A stretch of DNA of 64,000 nt from Candidatus Didemnitutus mandela. Lineage in GTDB: Bacteria > Verrucomicrobiota > Verrucomicrobiia > Opitutales > Opitutaceae. The notes under the pieces were generated by a model that made no database searches, was not told the DNA's origin, and saw only the letters and a program-made list of their open reading frames with translations. A program made the translations under genes and the position numbers. The DNA lies in contig NJAL01000005.1 of assembly GCA_002591725.1 (NCBI GenBank), positions 124,001 to 188,000 on the forward strand. Direction: 5' to 3'. Below, piece by piece: positions 10,855-20,966 of the stretch. How positions within the stretch are numbered: the first letter of the stretch is position 1; every line of letters starts with the position of its first letter.

Positions 10855-12611
10855 CTAATTTTTCCCCAGATAGCACCCCACATCGGCAAGCGACCGCGTG
10901 TTCAACACCTGCTCCTTTGTCAACCACCCCTTGCGTGCTGCATTTACGCCCAATCGGTAGGCAGCTAGCCCACTTGTCGAGTGCGCATCCGGATTGATGC
11001 TGCAGAGCAAACCCCGTTCTGCCGCCTTCCGCCAAAAGCGCCAGTCCATATCGAGTCGCCACGGGTTCGCATTTAATTCGATGATGATATCGTTCGCTAT
11101 TGCCACATCTATAATTTTGTCCACGTCAATCGCATAGCCTTCGCGCTTAAGTAGAATACGGCCAGTGAGGTGTGCGAGCATCGTAACATAGGGCTGCTCG
11201 AGCGCCCGAATGATGCGTGCTGTCATTTGCTCCCGAGGCTGCTGGAAGGAGCTGTGGATTGCCACGACCACATAATCGAGTTGCTTACGCACATCCTCGG
11301 CGAAATCCAGCCGCCCATCCGGAAGAATGTCACATTCGGTTCCGGCGAAAAGGTGTGTCCGATATTTTTTCGACGTATTAAGTCGCTCGATCTCTGCTAA
11401 TTGCACAAACAACTGTTCCTCTGTCAAGCCGCGTGCCTGGAAACTTGCCTTCGAGTGGTCGGCGATGCCGAGATAATCCAGACCGAGCGACTGCGCCGCC
11501 GAGACCATCTCCTCGAGCGTATTGTGTCCATCCGAAGCCGTCGTGTGATTGTGAAATACGCCGCAAATATCTTTAGCTTCGATCAGACATGGAAGTTTTC
11601 CTGTTTCGGCTACCTCGATCTCACCACGGCCTTCGCGTAGCTCCGGCGGCACAAACGCCAGCCCAAGTCGGGCAAAAAGCTGTTCCTCCGTATGGATGTC
11701 GGCTTTTTGTCCAGCCAGCTCGGGCTTCCCTTTCTCCGTTCTCCCGTCTTCCGCAGGAACAAGGCCCCACTCGCTAAGCGAAAGCCTGCGCTCAAGCGCG
11801 CGATGGCGCATTTGCACGTTATGAGCCTTCGATCCGGTGAAATGATGCAGTGCAAAAAAAAACACTCCGGCGGCACCAACCGAAGATTGGCTTGCAAACC
11901 CGACTCTAGACGCACGCTTGTTTTAGTGTCGCCCTGTGCCGTTACTTCGCGCACGCCAGGAAATTTCAAAAACCAGCTCACAGTCGGTTTCGGCTCGGTC
12001 GTCGCTACGAGAAAATCGATGCTGTCTATTGTTTCTATTTTCCGGCGCAGGCTGCCACAAACCTCCACCTGCTGTACCTGCGTAAGCGTGCGCAGCCCGA
12101 GAAAAATCGGTTCAGCTGTCTCCCATGCTTCCACCCAGATATATTGCCGACGGTATTGCTCCCGGTTGCGGATGCCTTTGAGAATTTTTTGCTGCGTCTT
12201 TTCACCAAATCCCGCGAGGTCCACTAACTGCCCAGTTTCGCATACTGTCTGGAGTTTGGGGACCGTGTCGATGCCCAGTTTTTCGTGCAGCGCCTTTACC
12301 TTTTTTGGACCGACGCCCGGTACGCTCATAATTTCGATCAGCCTGGGCGGTAGCGATAACTTAAGGTCTTCATAGAAACCGAGATGCCCCGTTGTCTCCA
12401 ATTCGGTGATCTTCTGGGCGAGAGCCTCACCGATGCCTTTGACCTCTTTCAATGTTCCTGCAGTGATGCGCGCCTTCAAATCTGTTTCTTCCAGCGCTTC
12501 GATTGCGTGTGCTCCGGCTTGGTAGGCGCGAATCTTGAATGGGTTTTCTCCTTTTAATTCCAATAGCTTGGCAATTTCGGTTAGAATGGCAGCGATGTTG
12601 GTTTTGGCCAT
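10855..12611 (-). CDS. polX: Family X DNA polymerase/PHP phosphoesterase (PolX), one frameshift
   Basis: Two frames make up one gene of about 585 residues, close to the 570 of Bacillus PolX. The upstream frame (12611 to about 11860) carries the N-terminal helix-hairpin-helix DNA-binding part ([16 protein letters not shown]) and the nucleotidyltransferase palm with [18 protein letters not shown]. The downstream frame (to 10855) has the thumb remnant [15 protein letters not shown] and a PHP domain with [28 protein letters not shown] and INPDAHS, all metal-ligand motifs intact. The frames meet at a run of nine T on the coding strand (11854-11862). One extra T would join them. The palm motif reads DSID where family X has GDID, so one of the two catalytic aspartates is Ser. 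The PHP domain may be the part under selection. The start overlaps the end of menE by about 30 bases, suggesting co-transcription. Confidence 0.85.
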
Positions 12612-13894
12612 AAACCCAGAAAACTCCGATCTGTGCTAGATGCAAAGCCATCATCCCGACCGCCCCCCAACGGAAGCTGGCGTTGGGCCGCAGCCACGAG
12701 CTCCAACCGACGCAACTTGCCGTTTTCGCAACGGCGCCAGTCCGCCACTGAAACGAACGTCTTTGGCCGTTTGTAATCAGCCAGCGTGGCGGCCAGCCTG
12801 ATATCGACGCGTTCCCAGTCGGGTACACGTCCCGTCGGATAAGCAGCTACTACCTGTTGTCCCCACGTTGCATGCGGCAGGCCAAACACAATCGCATCTT
12901 CGAATTCGCCTGTACAGTGTAGCGCAGCTTCTACCTCAGTCGGAAAAACTTTTTCGCCCCCCGTGATGATCACACCATCCCGACGGCCCTGCACCTGCAG
13001 GCTGTTTCCCGCATCGAACTTTCCGATGTCATTTGTCTCGAAAACGCGTTCTCTGCGCCACTCAGGGAAGTAGCCGCGGAATACTGATTCTCCTGATAGC
13101 CGAATCACGCGTTCCGCCGAAAACTCCACCCGTATGTGTGGCAAGGGTTGGCCCGCGCCGCGTGCACCGGCAAGAAAGGCTTCCGGCCGCAACGCTGTTG
13201 CCATTGCCGCTGTTTCCGTCATACCGTAACTAAACGATAATGGCAGCTTTTCCGCTGCCGCCCGCTCCAAGAGGACCGGCCAGCTCGGACCGCCGCCAAT
13301 GAAAATGACACGAAAAGTCCGTAGCCACGCGACCGCAGCAGGTTGCGCCAGTAGGCGTTCCAGCTGCGTCGGCACGAGCGACAACACCCAACCGTCCGCG
13401 CGATTCGGCAGCGCCGGCAGCTTACCCGCTTCAAGTGCTTTCCACGGCGCGACGAAATAATCACCGTTCGTCAGCGCGCAGCGCATCCACGCCATAAACC
13501 CGCTGACGTGAAACAATGGCAGCACGCCGACTACGTTAAATTTCTTTACATCCAAAAAAAGCGAAAGCCCTGTCACCGCTGCTGCGATCGTACGGCCGTC
13601 ATGGCGTGCAAACTTTACTCCGCCTGACGTGCCGCCTGTAGGGATCATCAACCAGCCCTCCTCTCCGCTTTCCGGAGCTGGTGCCTCCGTGGCCACAGTT
13701 ACCGCCGCGCGCTCGCTTTCGTGCCACGCCGGATTTCCTAAAAAAATCTCCGTATGTCCCGCCAACGCCGCAGCGAACTCTACCATAAACCTCTCTGGTT
13801 CGGCAACGCTGATAAGGACGCGTGAGACCGTTGGCACTGGCACACCTACCCGTCGCCACGGATTGAGGCAGTTGGCTAAGGCAGCGCGTTCCAT
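12581..13894 (-). CDS. menE: o-Succinylbenzoate-CoA ligase
   Basis: The enzyme activates o-succinylbenzoate with ATP and CoA in menaquinone synthesis. The adenylate-forming family motifs are present in order: the phosphate loop LMIPTGGTSGG, PLFHVSGFMAWM, the A5 motif SYGMTETAAM, then SGESVFRGY, the D of FETNDIGKF, the hinge GRRDGVIITGGEKVFPTEVE and the C-terminal lysine region CENGKLRRLE. I choose ATG at 13894 because it gives a normal N-terminus and a 19-base overlap with the end of menC, typical of translational coupling; an upstream in-frame start at 13924 also exists. About 35 residues after the normal end (from AAAQRQLPLG) look like unselected read-through into the polX start. The order menC-menE-polX on one strand suggests an operon. 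Confidence 0.9.
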   Translation of the reverse strand: MERAALANCLNPWRRVGVPVPTVSRVLISVAEPERFMVEFAAALAGHTEIFLGNPAWHESERAAVTVATEAPAPESGEEGWLMIPTGGTSGGVKFARHDGRTIAAAVTGLSLFLDVKKFNVVGVLPLFHVSGFMAWMRCALTNGDYFVAPWKALEAGKLPALPNRADGWVLSLVPTQLERLLAQPAAVAWLRTFRVIFIGGGPSWPVLLERAAAEKLPLSFSYGMTETAAMATALRPEAFLAGARGAGQPLPHIRVEFSAERVIRLSGESVFRGYFPEWRRERVFETNDIGKFDAGNSLQVQGRRDGVIITGGEKVFPTEVEAALHCTGEFEDAIVFGLPHATWGQQVVAAYPTGRVPDWERVDIRLAATLADYKRPKTFVSVADWRRCENGKLRRLELVAAAQRQLPLGGGRDDGFASSTDRSFLGLWPKPTSLPF

Positions 13895-14871
13895 AGCTCT
13901 TCTGGTTTCACACTCGCATACCAATGGACATCGATCAATGGTCCGGCTATCGGGCCGTCCAACACTTTTTCACCAAACACTTCCCCGATGCCGAAGCCAA
14001 GGGCCCGCTTTGTCCGCTCTCCGGCCAGCGCCCAGCGAAAAATCGCGGCACGGCCAAGCGCCGTCTCGATCGCACTCGATAGCACTAGATCCGCCTTCGT
14101 TTTTCGCTGCCAGGCGGCCAGCGCGCTCAAACTTCCAGCCAGTGCCGGTTTTATCACAAAGACCCCCGTCCAGCCGCGCTCCTGCCACTCGCACGCTGTC
14201 TCGATTCGTGTGACCGATTCGTCGAGCGCGATCTTCACCGGATAGTCTTCCGCTAGTCCGAGCAATCCATTCATGTCGGTCGCCAGAATCGGTTGTTCCA
14301 CAAATTCCACGGGCCAGTTTGCACAACGCGTCAGCCATTTTCTAGCTATCCGCCGATCCCACCCACCGTTCGCGTCGAGTCGCAGGGTCGCGCAGTTTGG
14401 CAGCTGGCCGACGAGTTCATCGAGAATGTCTAGTTCTTCCTCCGGCGCGTTGACGCCAACTTTTAACTTAAAGGTAAGAAAACCAGCATTGAGTTTTCCC
14501 GCGAGGACTTTAATTGCATTTCTCCCGGAAGGTAGCGAAGCCGCCATTGGCAGACGCAATGCTTTGATCAACGGCTCGGGCTCGGCCGTCGCCTGTTCCA
14601 GCCCGAAGCGCACACAGCCGAATTTGGCCGGTAACGCCGCGATATCCTTTTCTGTAAATTCCACAGGCAATGCGCGCAATGCCGCTTCCGCTTCGGAAAG
14701 CGTTTCTGTGTAAAACCACTCGATTGGTGCAATCTCGCCGTAACCGATCACACCGTCTGCCCGTTCCGTGCGCACTAACAAGCCCTCTCGCTCCCGCCAG
14801 ATGCCATATGTCGTGTGCAACGGAATTTGCAGCGGTAACCGATAATTTTTGAAGCTCAAACGGAAAGTCAT
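13876..14871 (-). CDS. menC: o-Succinylbenzoate synthase
   Basis: This is a 331-residue enolase-superfamily enzyme that dehydrates SHCHC to o-succinylbenzoate for menaquinone. The catalytic lysine lies in FKLKVG. The metal ligands lie in RLDANGGW, FVEQPI and IALDESV, and the second lysine is in VIKPALAGS. The N-terminal capping domain starts with YRLPLQIPLHTTYG, as in the family. Nothing is truncated. The gene is divergent from guaB, with 90 bases between the two starts, and overlaps menE at its 3' end. The other men genes are not in this window. Confidence 0.92.
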   Translation of the reverse strand: MTFRLSFKNYRLPLQIPLHTTYGIWREREGLLVRTERADGVIGYGEIAPIEWFYTETLSEAEAALRALPVEFTEKDIAALPAKFGCVRFGLEQATAEPEPLIKALRLPMAASLPSGRNAIKVLAGKLNAGFLTFKLKVGVNAPEEELDILDELVGQLPNCATLRLDANGGWDRRIARKWLTRCANWPVEFVEQPILATDMNGLLGLAEDYPVKIALDESVTRIETACEWQERGWTGVFVIKPALAGSLSALAAWQRKTKADLVLSSAIETALGRAAIFRWALAGERTKRALGFGIGEVFGEKVLDGPIAGPLIDVHWYASVKPEELWNALP

Positions 14872-14920
14872 CTATCCTGAATGAGTGAGAACGTCATATG
14901 TTGGTGTTGGCAAATTGTTC

Positions 14921-14948
14921 TTGAACTTTTCTGCGGCGGGTGTATCTA
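14921..14948 (+). promoter_or_regulatory. Possible sigma-70-type promoter of guaB
   Basis: TTGAAC (14921-14926) and TATCTA (14943-14948) are 16 bases apart and end 13 bases before the guaB ATG. The spacing is acceptable, but the leader would be very short. This is a pattern match only. Confidence 0.3.
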
Positions 14949-14961
14949 GTCTGCGTTAACG

Positions 14962-16527
14962 ATGGCCAATGCCGCTACCGGTACCGATTTTTACTTACCT
15001 GCCAAGCGTTTTTTCCCGAGCGTATTGCCCGATGCTCTGACTTACGACGATGTCTCGCTTGCTACACATTACAGTGAAATCTTGCCCAAGGATGCCACCC
15101 TCACGACTTCGATTGCTGATTCCCTTCCACTCCAGATTCCAATAATTTCGTCAGACATGGACACTGTCACCGAGTCGCACATGGCTATCGCCATGGCGCT
15201 TAACGGCGGACTCGGTCTCATCCACTACAACCTGCCTGGGGTGCAGCAGATCAAAGAAGTCGCCCGAGTCAAACGCCATGTCCACGGCCTCATCCAGGAT
15301 CCAATCACTGTACTCCCGGGAATGCTTGTTGGCGACGTCCTCGCAATGATCAAACAATCTCGTTTCGACTTCCACACATTTCCAGTTGCCGACGCCAAAG
15401 GAACACTCGTCGGCCTGCTCGCCGGTAATCTTGTGAAGGACCGCTACAAGGCTAGACGTGTTGCCGATGTGATGACGCCACGGACCCAGCTTTTCACCGT
15501 GTCGGAAAAGCGTATGGCGGGCGATCCGATCAAGCAAGCGGATAAGTTCTTCAACGAAAACGTCGGCATCCATAAAATTTTGGTTGTCGACGCGTCCGAC
15601 CGTCTACGTGGACTCGTCACAGTTTCCGATGTCGAGCGCATCACCTCTGAGACGAAATCGCGCCGTAAACCAGCGCGCGACTCTTCCTTCCGTCTCATTG
15701 CCGGTGCCGCTCTATTCCCGGTGCGAAAATCAGACGGTTCTCTTGACCGCGAAAAGATCATGGCGCATCTCGGCGCTCTTGTGGACGAAGCCGTCGATTG
15801 TGTCGCTGTCTCCACCGCGCACGGCCACACCGCAGACGTTGGCGATATCGTAAAACTCGTGCGCAATACCTTCCCCGACCTGCCAATTATCGCCGGCAAC
15901 GTCACCAGTGGCGCCGGTGTCGAATTCCTCACCAGTTGCGGTGCCGATGCGATCAAGATCGGCCAAGGTCCTGGTTCGATTTGCACCACGCGCATCGTCA
16001 CCGGTGTTGGTATCCCGCAATTAACTGCTCTTTATGCTGCCAGTCGCAGCGCAACCAAGAAGGGCGTGCGCTTGCTTGCCGACGGTGGCATCATCAAATC
16101 TGGCGACATCGTGAAAGCCCTCACGCTGGCTGATGCTGTGGTTCTCGGCAGTCTCCTCGCTGGCTGCCGTGAAGCGCCCGGTGAAATCATGGAAATTTCT
16201 GGCAAGCTCTACAAAAAATACCGCGGCATGGGCAGCCACTCCGCGATGAAATCGGGCTCTGCTACGCGTTACGGTCACGGGGAAGGCGACACTAACACTG
16301 TGGGCAAGGTCGCGGCGGAAGGTATCGAAGCCCTCAAGGAAGTTTCGGGCTCAGTCGATGATGTGCTCGGTATTCTAATTGGTGGTGTGCAATCCGGCAT
16401 GGGTTACCTTGGCGCTAGGACGCTATCCGAACTGAAAAAAAAAGCCCGCTACATTCGTGTTTCTGCCGCGGGCCAGAAAGAAGCTGCTCCGCACGACGTC
16501 ATTGAAATCTCCACGCGCAAAGGCTGA
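14962..16527 (+). CDS. guaB: Inosine-5'-monophosphate dehydrogenase
   Basis: The enzyme oxidises IMP to XMP with NAD+, the committed step of GMP synthesis. The 521-residue protein is intact. The N-terminal barrel part has [24 protein letters not shown] pair spans roughly residues 110-230 ([16 protein letters not shown]). The catalytic loop [15 protein letters not shown] has the active-site Cys near residue 341. [17 protein letters not shown] and [10 protein letters not shown] follow, then the flap and [12 protein letters not shown]. Nine consecutive A residues encode KKK near the C-terminus (16435-16443) and are in frame, unlike the tracts in polX and hemW. The gene is divergent from menC and followed by 1.5 kb of decayed DNA. 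Confidence 0.95.
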   Translation: MANAATGTDFYLPAKRFFPSVLPDALTYDDVSLATHYSEILPKDATLTTSIADSLPLQIPIISSDMDTVTESHMAIAMALNGGLGLIHYNLPGVQQIKEVARVKRHVHGLIQDPITVLPGMLVGDVLAMIKQSRFDFHTFPVADAKGTLVGLLAGNLVKDRYKARRVADVMTPRTQLFTVSEKRMAGDPIKQADKFFNENVGIHKILVVDASDRLRGLVTVSDVERITSETKSRRKPARDSSFRLIAGAALFPVRKSDGSLDREKIMAHLGALVDEAVDCVAVSTAHGHTADVGDIVKLVRNTFPDLPIIAGNVTSGAGVEFLTSCGADAIKIGQGPGSICTTRIVTGVGIPQLTALYAASRSATKKGVRLLADGGIIKSGDIVKALTLADAVVLGSLLAGCREAPGEIMEISGKLYKKYRGMGSHSAMKSGSATRYGHGEGDTNTVGKVAAEGIEALKEVSGSVDDVLGILIGGVQSGMGYLGARTLSELKKKARYIRVSAAGQKEAAPHDVIEISTRKG

Positions 16528-18054
16528 AGCGATTAACCATCTCGCCCAAGGTCAACACCCTTCACTCATCGACAGCGTTGCCCCCTTCTGTTGACGATCA
16601 GGAAACTGTCGTGGTTTTATCTCGCCGATTCGTTGGCTGTCTTGTTTTTCAGTTTTCTCCAACTGATGCCGCACGTTGATCTACGATTAGACCGTCCTGG
16701 AGCAACAAGAATTCTGGAACGCTTAGACGGGCCATTAGGTTTATATAGATTTATTTCGGCTGGCCGCGACTTCGTTCCAGACGGCGGTTCTTTTATCCTC
16801 GACTGGCTACTAGAGCGGATATGACCCGGTCTTCAGCTGCGTTGGATTCATGTTCATGCTGCTACTCATCGCTGCGGCTATTTATTACTGCAACCCCATT
16901 CATGCTTCATGCAACCTTACAGCCGGCCAGGAATTCACCACCATTTGGACAAGCAAGAGCAAAAGCCATAAACCAGTGGTCGATCTGGCTAACAATCTGG
17001 CACCCAGCATGGAACGGGGTTCAGTTTCATAGCTAGTGACAAGTTTGTTTGAAATTTTTCGAGTATCCCATTTCTACCTACAGCTTAGAAGATCACTTAG
17101 TCGGCAGCCGAAGCTCAGAAGTAAAAAAGAGAGATTAGAAGCGAAGTTGCTTGGCCATGGAAAATTGAAAAAATTGTCTTATTTATATATATTTTTCATC
17201 GGACTCTAATTAATCAAAAACATTATTTAAATATTTTTATTTAATATCATTAAAAATGAAATGATATGTAACTTGAATCAATTTCAACTTATTGGCTAGA
17301 TTTTTTAATTTAATATTTTTAGCGTTTTCCTTATTTCAAGCGAACTTCCCTACCGCTGTATTTCATATTTCATAAACAAGCACTCGATTGACGAGAAACT
17401 CAATCTCTCTCTTGCTGCCATTTCTCACAGCCTCGCCAACTATACAGTGATCATCCCGGAAACGTGCGCTTCGAGCCTACGTATAGGTAAAGGTAATGGC
17501 GAAGAAAATGGATTATCATCCGAGCTCCGAGCCCACGTTGTGGCGTTACGTGGGAAACAGCTACAAATTCACCATCGGTGTCTTGATCGGTATTTCCGTG
17601 ACTAATGTTACGATGCCCACAATAGCTGCGGCTACTACGACGACATCGTGCATGTATTCTGCGAATGTCTACGATTTCTATCGCGGCAAATTCCTACTCA
17701 GATAACTACACGAGCGCAGCGTATAATCTGCTGCTGGTGTACGGCTATTTTACCTGTTCATTCCTCGGCAATTTCGAGCGAACCGATTGTTATATATTCT
17801 GATTCTGATTCATGCACAACGATTTCAAGAAGTCAAGAAGTAACGCCGCCCCCGAAGCTAAGCGCGTGCTGGTATGCCGAGCTGACCTGTCAAAACTGCC
17901 TCCTCTAAGCTGGGGTGTAATGCATTGCACTATCTCCCTTAAAAAATATTGCACGCCTCCGTGCGTGTTAATTGGAATTTAGCCTTGCTGGCCGAAGGTC
18001 GGTTTCGTTTTCTGCTGCTCCGAAAAAAGAAAGTCTCCCGGTTGCATTCGCAAC
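16528..18054. other. Decayed, partly AT-rich spacer
   Basis: 16590-17035 gives plus-strand hydrophobic pieces such as WFYLADSLAVLFFSFLQLMP, GRDFVPDGGSFILDWLLERI and MFMLLLIAAAIYY. They suggest a ruined membrane-protein gene that I cannot name. 17155-17345 is a strongly AT-rich island. 17480-17910 has short plus-strand frames without recognisable motifs. Confidence 0.35.
17155..17345. other. AT-rich island
   Basis: About 190 bases are mostly A and T (for example TTATTTATATATATTTTTCA and ATTTAAATATTTTTATTTAA), against a mixed composition on both sides. Similar smaller patches lie at 3480-3660, 38400-38470, 41050-41100 and 61005-61090. Such patches could be old spacer DNA that has drifted under AT-biased mutation, or a foreign insertion. 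Confidence 0.5.
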
Positions 18055-19578
18055 ATGTCTCTCCTCCCCTTTTCCAGTCAACTCATCGCCAACGTCGGCA
18101 TTTCTTTCGGCGACGAGGGCAAAGGCCGCCTGGTTCCTGAGGTGATCGAGGAATTGCGCCCCACACCTACCCGTGTGAGCGTTGTCCTCAAGGTCAACGG
18201 CGGGTCCAACTCTGGCCACACAGCCGGTGGCATCAAACTCAACCTCCTTCCCGCTGGCGTTGTGGAGAAGTCAGTGTCGTATCTCGCTATCGGTTGTGGA
18301 GTTGTCGCGGATCCGCGAAAAATGCTTTGGGAAACGCGTTCATTGGAGAAAAAAGGTTACGCGATTTTTTCCCGGCTGATCATCGACGAGCGTGCGATGG
18401 TCGCCGATCTTTCCCATCGCCTGCTCGATCTCGCTTGGGAAGACTACCGCGTCAACACCCTTGCTGAGGAGCCGCGCAGCTCCACCGGACGCGGTATCAC
18501 GCCGGCCTATCAAGACGAGGCCGGCCAATGGCAAATCACTTTTTCCGATTTTCTCGGTGGCCCAAGTTATTTCGCCCGCAAACTTTCCCAGCGTGTTGAC
18601 CGTGCCCTGCGCATCATCCAGCACGTCTGCCGCGTGTCGCCGGAAAACTTCGCCGGGTTTTTCGACAAACTCACCGCTGCCGAAACGCGCGCGAATGCAG
18701 AAACTATTGAGATGAATCTTTTCACCAAGGATGAATTCGACTTCACCTGTTTCCGTGGTGCCGATCCGTTCACACTCAATCTCGATTCGCTGATCGCCTG
18801 CTATTGGAACGCTGGGCAGCAATTCTGTGCCAATATCGGCGAAATCCGCGAGCTTGTGCTCAGTGAACTTGCCTCCGGTCGCAGCATTGTCGGGGAATTC
18901 GGACAGGCCTTCTGGCTCGACAAGCGCCACGGCTTCTCGCCAAACGTCACCGCTTCGCACACTTACACACCAGAATTTTTCGAGAGTGCTGGCGTACCCG
19001 TCCAGCCAATTCATACCTTTGCTGTCGCTAAAGCCTACGATACCAAGGTCGGTACACACACTTTCCTCACGCAGATGGACGATGCCCTACCTATTTGCAA
19101 AAAACTTAAGCAAATCGAATTCGGCACTACCACTGGCCGCCAACGTATGGTCGGCTGGTATGATTCCGTCGAAAAAGGCGACGCTCTCCGCTATGGCGGT
19201 TTCCAGGATTTCATGATCAACAAAATCGATGCACTTGCCGGTGCCGACGAACTCCTGATCTGCATTGCTTACGAAGACGTTGTCGGCAAGCGCTACGCGC
19301 ACGTCCCTCGCAACGAGGCGCTCCGTAAAACTCTACATGCTATTTATGAAAAATATGCTGGCTGGCAGGAAGATATCTCAGGCGTGCGCCACTTCGGAAA
19401 TCTGCCGAAAAATGCCCAAAGCTATGCTGCTGCTATGGTGCGTTCGCTCGTGCGCGTCGCTTACGGAGACCATTTTCCCGCCAAGCTTCCCAACCTACGC
19501 TACCTGGGCGTCGGCCCTGCACCTTCGCAGATTATCCGCGACGTTCCTGCGACAGCCGAGCTGATCGCTCTCGTTTGA
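18055..19578 (+). CDS. purA: Adenylosuccinate synthetase, long divergent form
   Basis: This GTP-dependent enzyme joins IMP and aspartate on the route to AMP. The N-terminal loop reads [14 protein letters not shown] with the catalytic Asp at residue 20, and the catalytic His is at residue 55 in [39 protein letters not shown] and the C-terminal [11 protein letters not shown] also match the family. At 507 residues it is about 75 longer than the E. coli enzyme, and several family signatures are altered: GAQGTLLD is [11 protein letters not shown], and the segment after it is [10 protein letters not shown]. It is still recognisably PurA and intact. Its 3' end overlaps that of the convergent folC by 79 bases. 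With guaB nearby, both branches from IMP are kept. Confidence 0.88.
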   Translation: MSLLPFSSQLIANVGISFGDEGKGRLVPEVIEELRPTPTRVSVVLKVNGGSNSGHTAGGIKLNLLPAGVVEKSVSYLAIGCGVVADPRKMLWETRSLEKKGYAIFSRLIIDERAMVADLSHRLLDLAWEDYRVNTLAEEPRSSTGRGITPAYQDEAGQWQITFSDFLGGPSYFARKLSQRVDRALRIIQHVCRVSPENFAGFFDKLTAAETRANAETIEMNLFTKDEFDFTCFRGADPFTLNLDSLIACYWNAGQQFCANIGEIRELVLSELASGRSIVGEFGQAFWLDKRHGFSPNVTASHTYTPEFFESAGVPVQPIHTFAVAKAYDTKVGTHTFLTQMDDALPICKKLKQIEFGTTTGRQRMVGWYDSVEKGDALRYGGFQDFMINKIDALAGADELLICIAYEDVVGKRYAHVPRNEALRKTLHAIYEKYAGWQEDISGVRHFGNLPKNAQSYAAAMVRSLVRVAYGDHFPAKLPNLRYLGVGPAPSQIIRDVPATAELIALV

Positions 19579-20924
19579 TCCGCACTTTGCGCCACAACGC
19601 GCGGCACGAAGTTAAAATTTTGTAGTCGTCCATTGCCCACAGCGAGAATTGGTTGCAGCCGCGCCAGCACTTCACCGAGCAGGTAAATCGAACCGGTAAC
19701 GACCACTGTGTCACTACTGCCGCCAACTGACTCTCCCAGGAGTATCGGGATAACCTCCTCGAGTGTTGCGCAGTGTAGGAGATTTTGCGCTGTCTTAGGT
19801 GTCAGCGCTTTCATCTCCTCATGGGTACAGGCGCGCGCTTGTTGTAGCGACACGAGATAAATTTTCCGGGCATAGCGCCCGATAACTTTCAGCAACGGAC
19901 GCGCACGAAATTCGCCAAGCACACTGGTGATAATGATGGGCTTGCGACCGTCGTTTTCCGCTAGCAGATGACATAGATTGCTTTCAAGCACTTGCGCGCC
20001 CTCTGGATTGTGTGACGCATCTAGCACTAGCAGACGTTTCCCAACCATGATCTGTTGCCAGCGTCCGGGCCAATCAACTTGCAGAAGCCCGTTCTCGATT
20101 GCTTCGTCAGACAGCGCAAAGCGAGTGCGCAACAAGCCAGCCGCCAGCGTTGCCGTTGCTGCGTTCCATCGCTGGTAGTCGCCATTGAGATTTGTTGCCG
20201 GGTAACGTTCGATTCCCTCGCCGTAAATTTCACGCACCGAATACAGCGGCGCTTCATGTTCGTGTGCGAGCGTGCGGATCACTTTTTCAGCTTCGCCAGG
20301 CACGCGGCCTATGACGACGGGCACTCGGGACTTGATGATGCCTGCCTTTTCCCGCGCGATGCATGCGAAGGTATTGCCCAATTGTTCGGTGTGATCCAGC
20401 CCGATCGAAGTGATGACAGCCACTTCCGGAACGACGATGTTCGTCGCATCCAAAAGCCCACCGAGCCCGACTTCGATTACGGCGACGTTGACTTTTTTAT
20501 GGGCAAATTGCAAAAATGCCATCGCGGCTATGAATTCGAAAAAAGTCGGATATTCGTCTGGACCGATCGCTCTGAGTTTCTCCGCAACCGGTACTAATTC
20601 GCGCATGTAGTTGACAATTTCGTCCTCTGTAAGCGGGTTCCGATCAACCTGCACGCGCTCGCCGATTTTGACGAGGTGTGGCGAAGTGTAGAGACCGGTG
20701 TGCAGACCGCTTTCGCGCAAAATTGTCTCTATCATCGCAGAAACAGAGCCTTTACCGTTCGTGCCTGCGATATGAATGATGGGATAGCGCCGCTCCGGAT
20801 GACCGAGCGCGGTTGCAAAGCTCCACATGCGGTCGATTCCGAATTTCACGCCTACGCTTTTCAGTGCGAAAAGGTAATCGGTTACCGATGCGTAGTCGGT
20901 TAGCGTTCGCGTCGCCAAACTCAT
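19500..20924 (-). CDS. folC: Folylpolyglutamate synthase/dihydrofolate synthase
   Basis: FolC adds glutamate to dihydropteroate and to folates using ATP. The P-loop [11 protein letters not shown] is at residues 51-61, followed by the Mur-ligase core: [42 protein letters not shown] and [21 protein letters not shown] opens the C-terminal domain. The last 35 or so residues (from [11 protein letters not shown]) lie over the 3' end of the convergent purA-like gene and are probably unconstrained read-through. The start lies 42 bases after the accD stop. The accD-folC order is common in bacteria and suggests one transcript. Confidence 0.93.
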   Translation of the reverse strand: MSLATRTLTDYASVTDYLFALKSVGVKFGIDRMWSFATALGHPERRYPIIHIAGTNGKGSVSAMIETILRESGLHTGLYTSPHLVKIGERVQVDRNPLTEDEIVNYMRELVPVAEKLRAIGPDEYPTFFEFIAAMAFLQFAHKKVNVAVIEVGLGGLLDATNIVVPEVAVITSIGLDHTEQLGNTFACIAREKAGIIKSRVPVVIGRVPGEAEKVIRTLAHEHEAPLYSVREIYGEGIERYPATNLNGDYQRWNAATATLAAGLLRTRFALSDEAIENGLLQVDWPGRWQQIMVGKRLLVLDASHNPEGAQVLESNLCHLLAENDGRKPIIITSVLGEFRARPLLKVIGRYARKIYLVSLQQARACTHEEMKALTPKTAQNLLHCATLEEVIPILLGESVGGSSDTVVVTGSIYLLGEVLARLQPILAVGNGRLQNFNFVPRVVAQSADQTRAISSAVAGTSRIICEGAGPTPR

Positions 20925-20966
20925 GGAGAAAAACTCAGGAAGCTATCGCTAAGGTTGCGAGCTTGG

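Noticed and set aside
11692..12375. Plus-strand open frame of 227 codons
   Set aside because: It lies antisense to polX and has no family features. It is a shadow of the real gene's codon pattern.
12581..13894. menE as part of a secondary-metabolite adenylation system
   Set aside because: It is a stand-alone ligase overlapping menC, with no carrier protein nearby, so the menaquinone role is the simplest.
15444..16001. Minus-strand frame of 185 codons
   Set aside because: It is antisense to guaB and has no motifs.
17405..17910. Possible OmpA/MotB-type remnant before purA
   Set aside because: Scattered words suggested an OmpA-like domain, but the NxxLSxxRA core could not be found in any frame.
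18340..19059. Minus-strand frame of 239 codons
   Set aside because: It is antisense to the purA-like gene. The length comes from the codon bias of the real gene.
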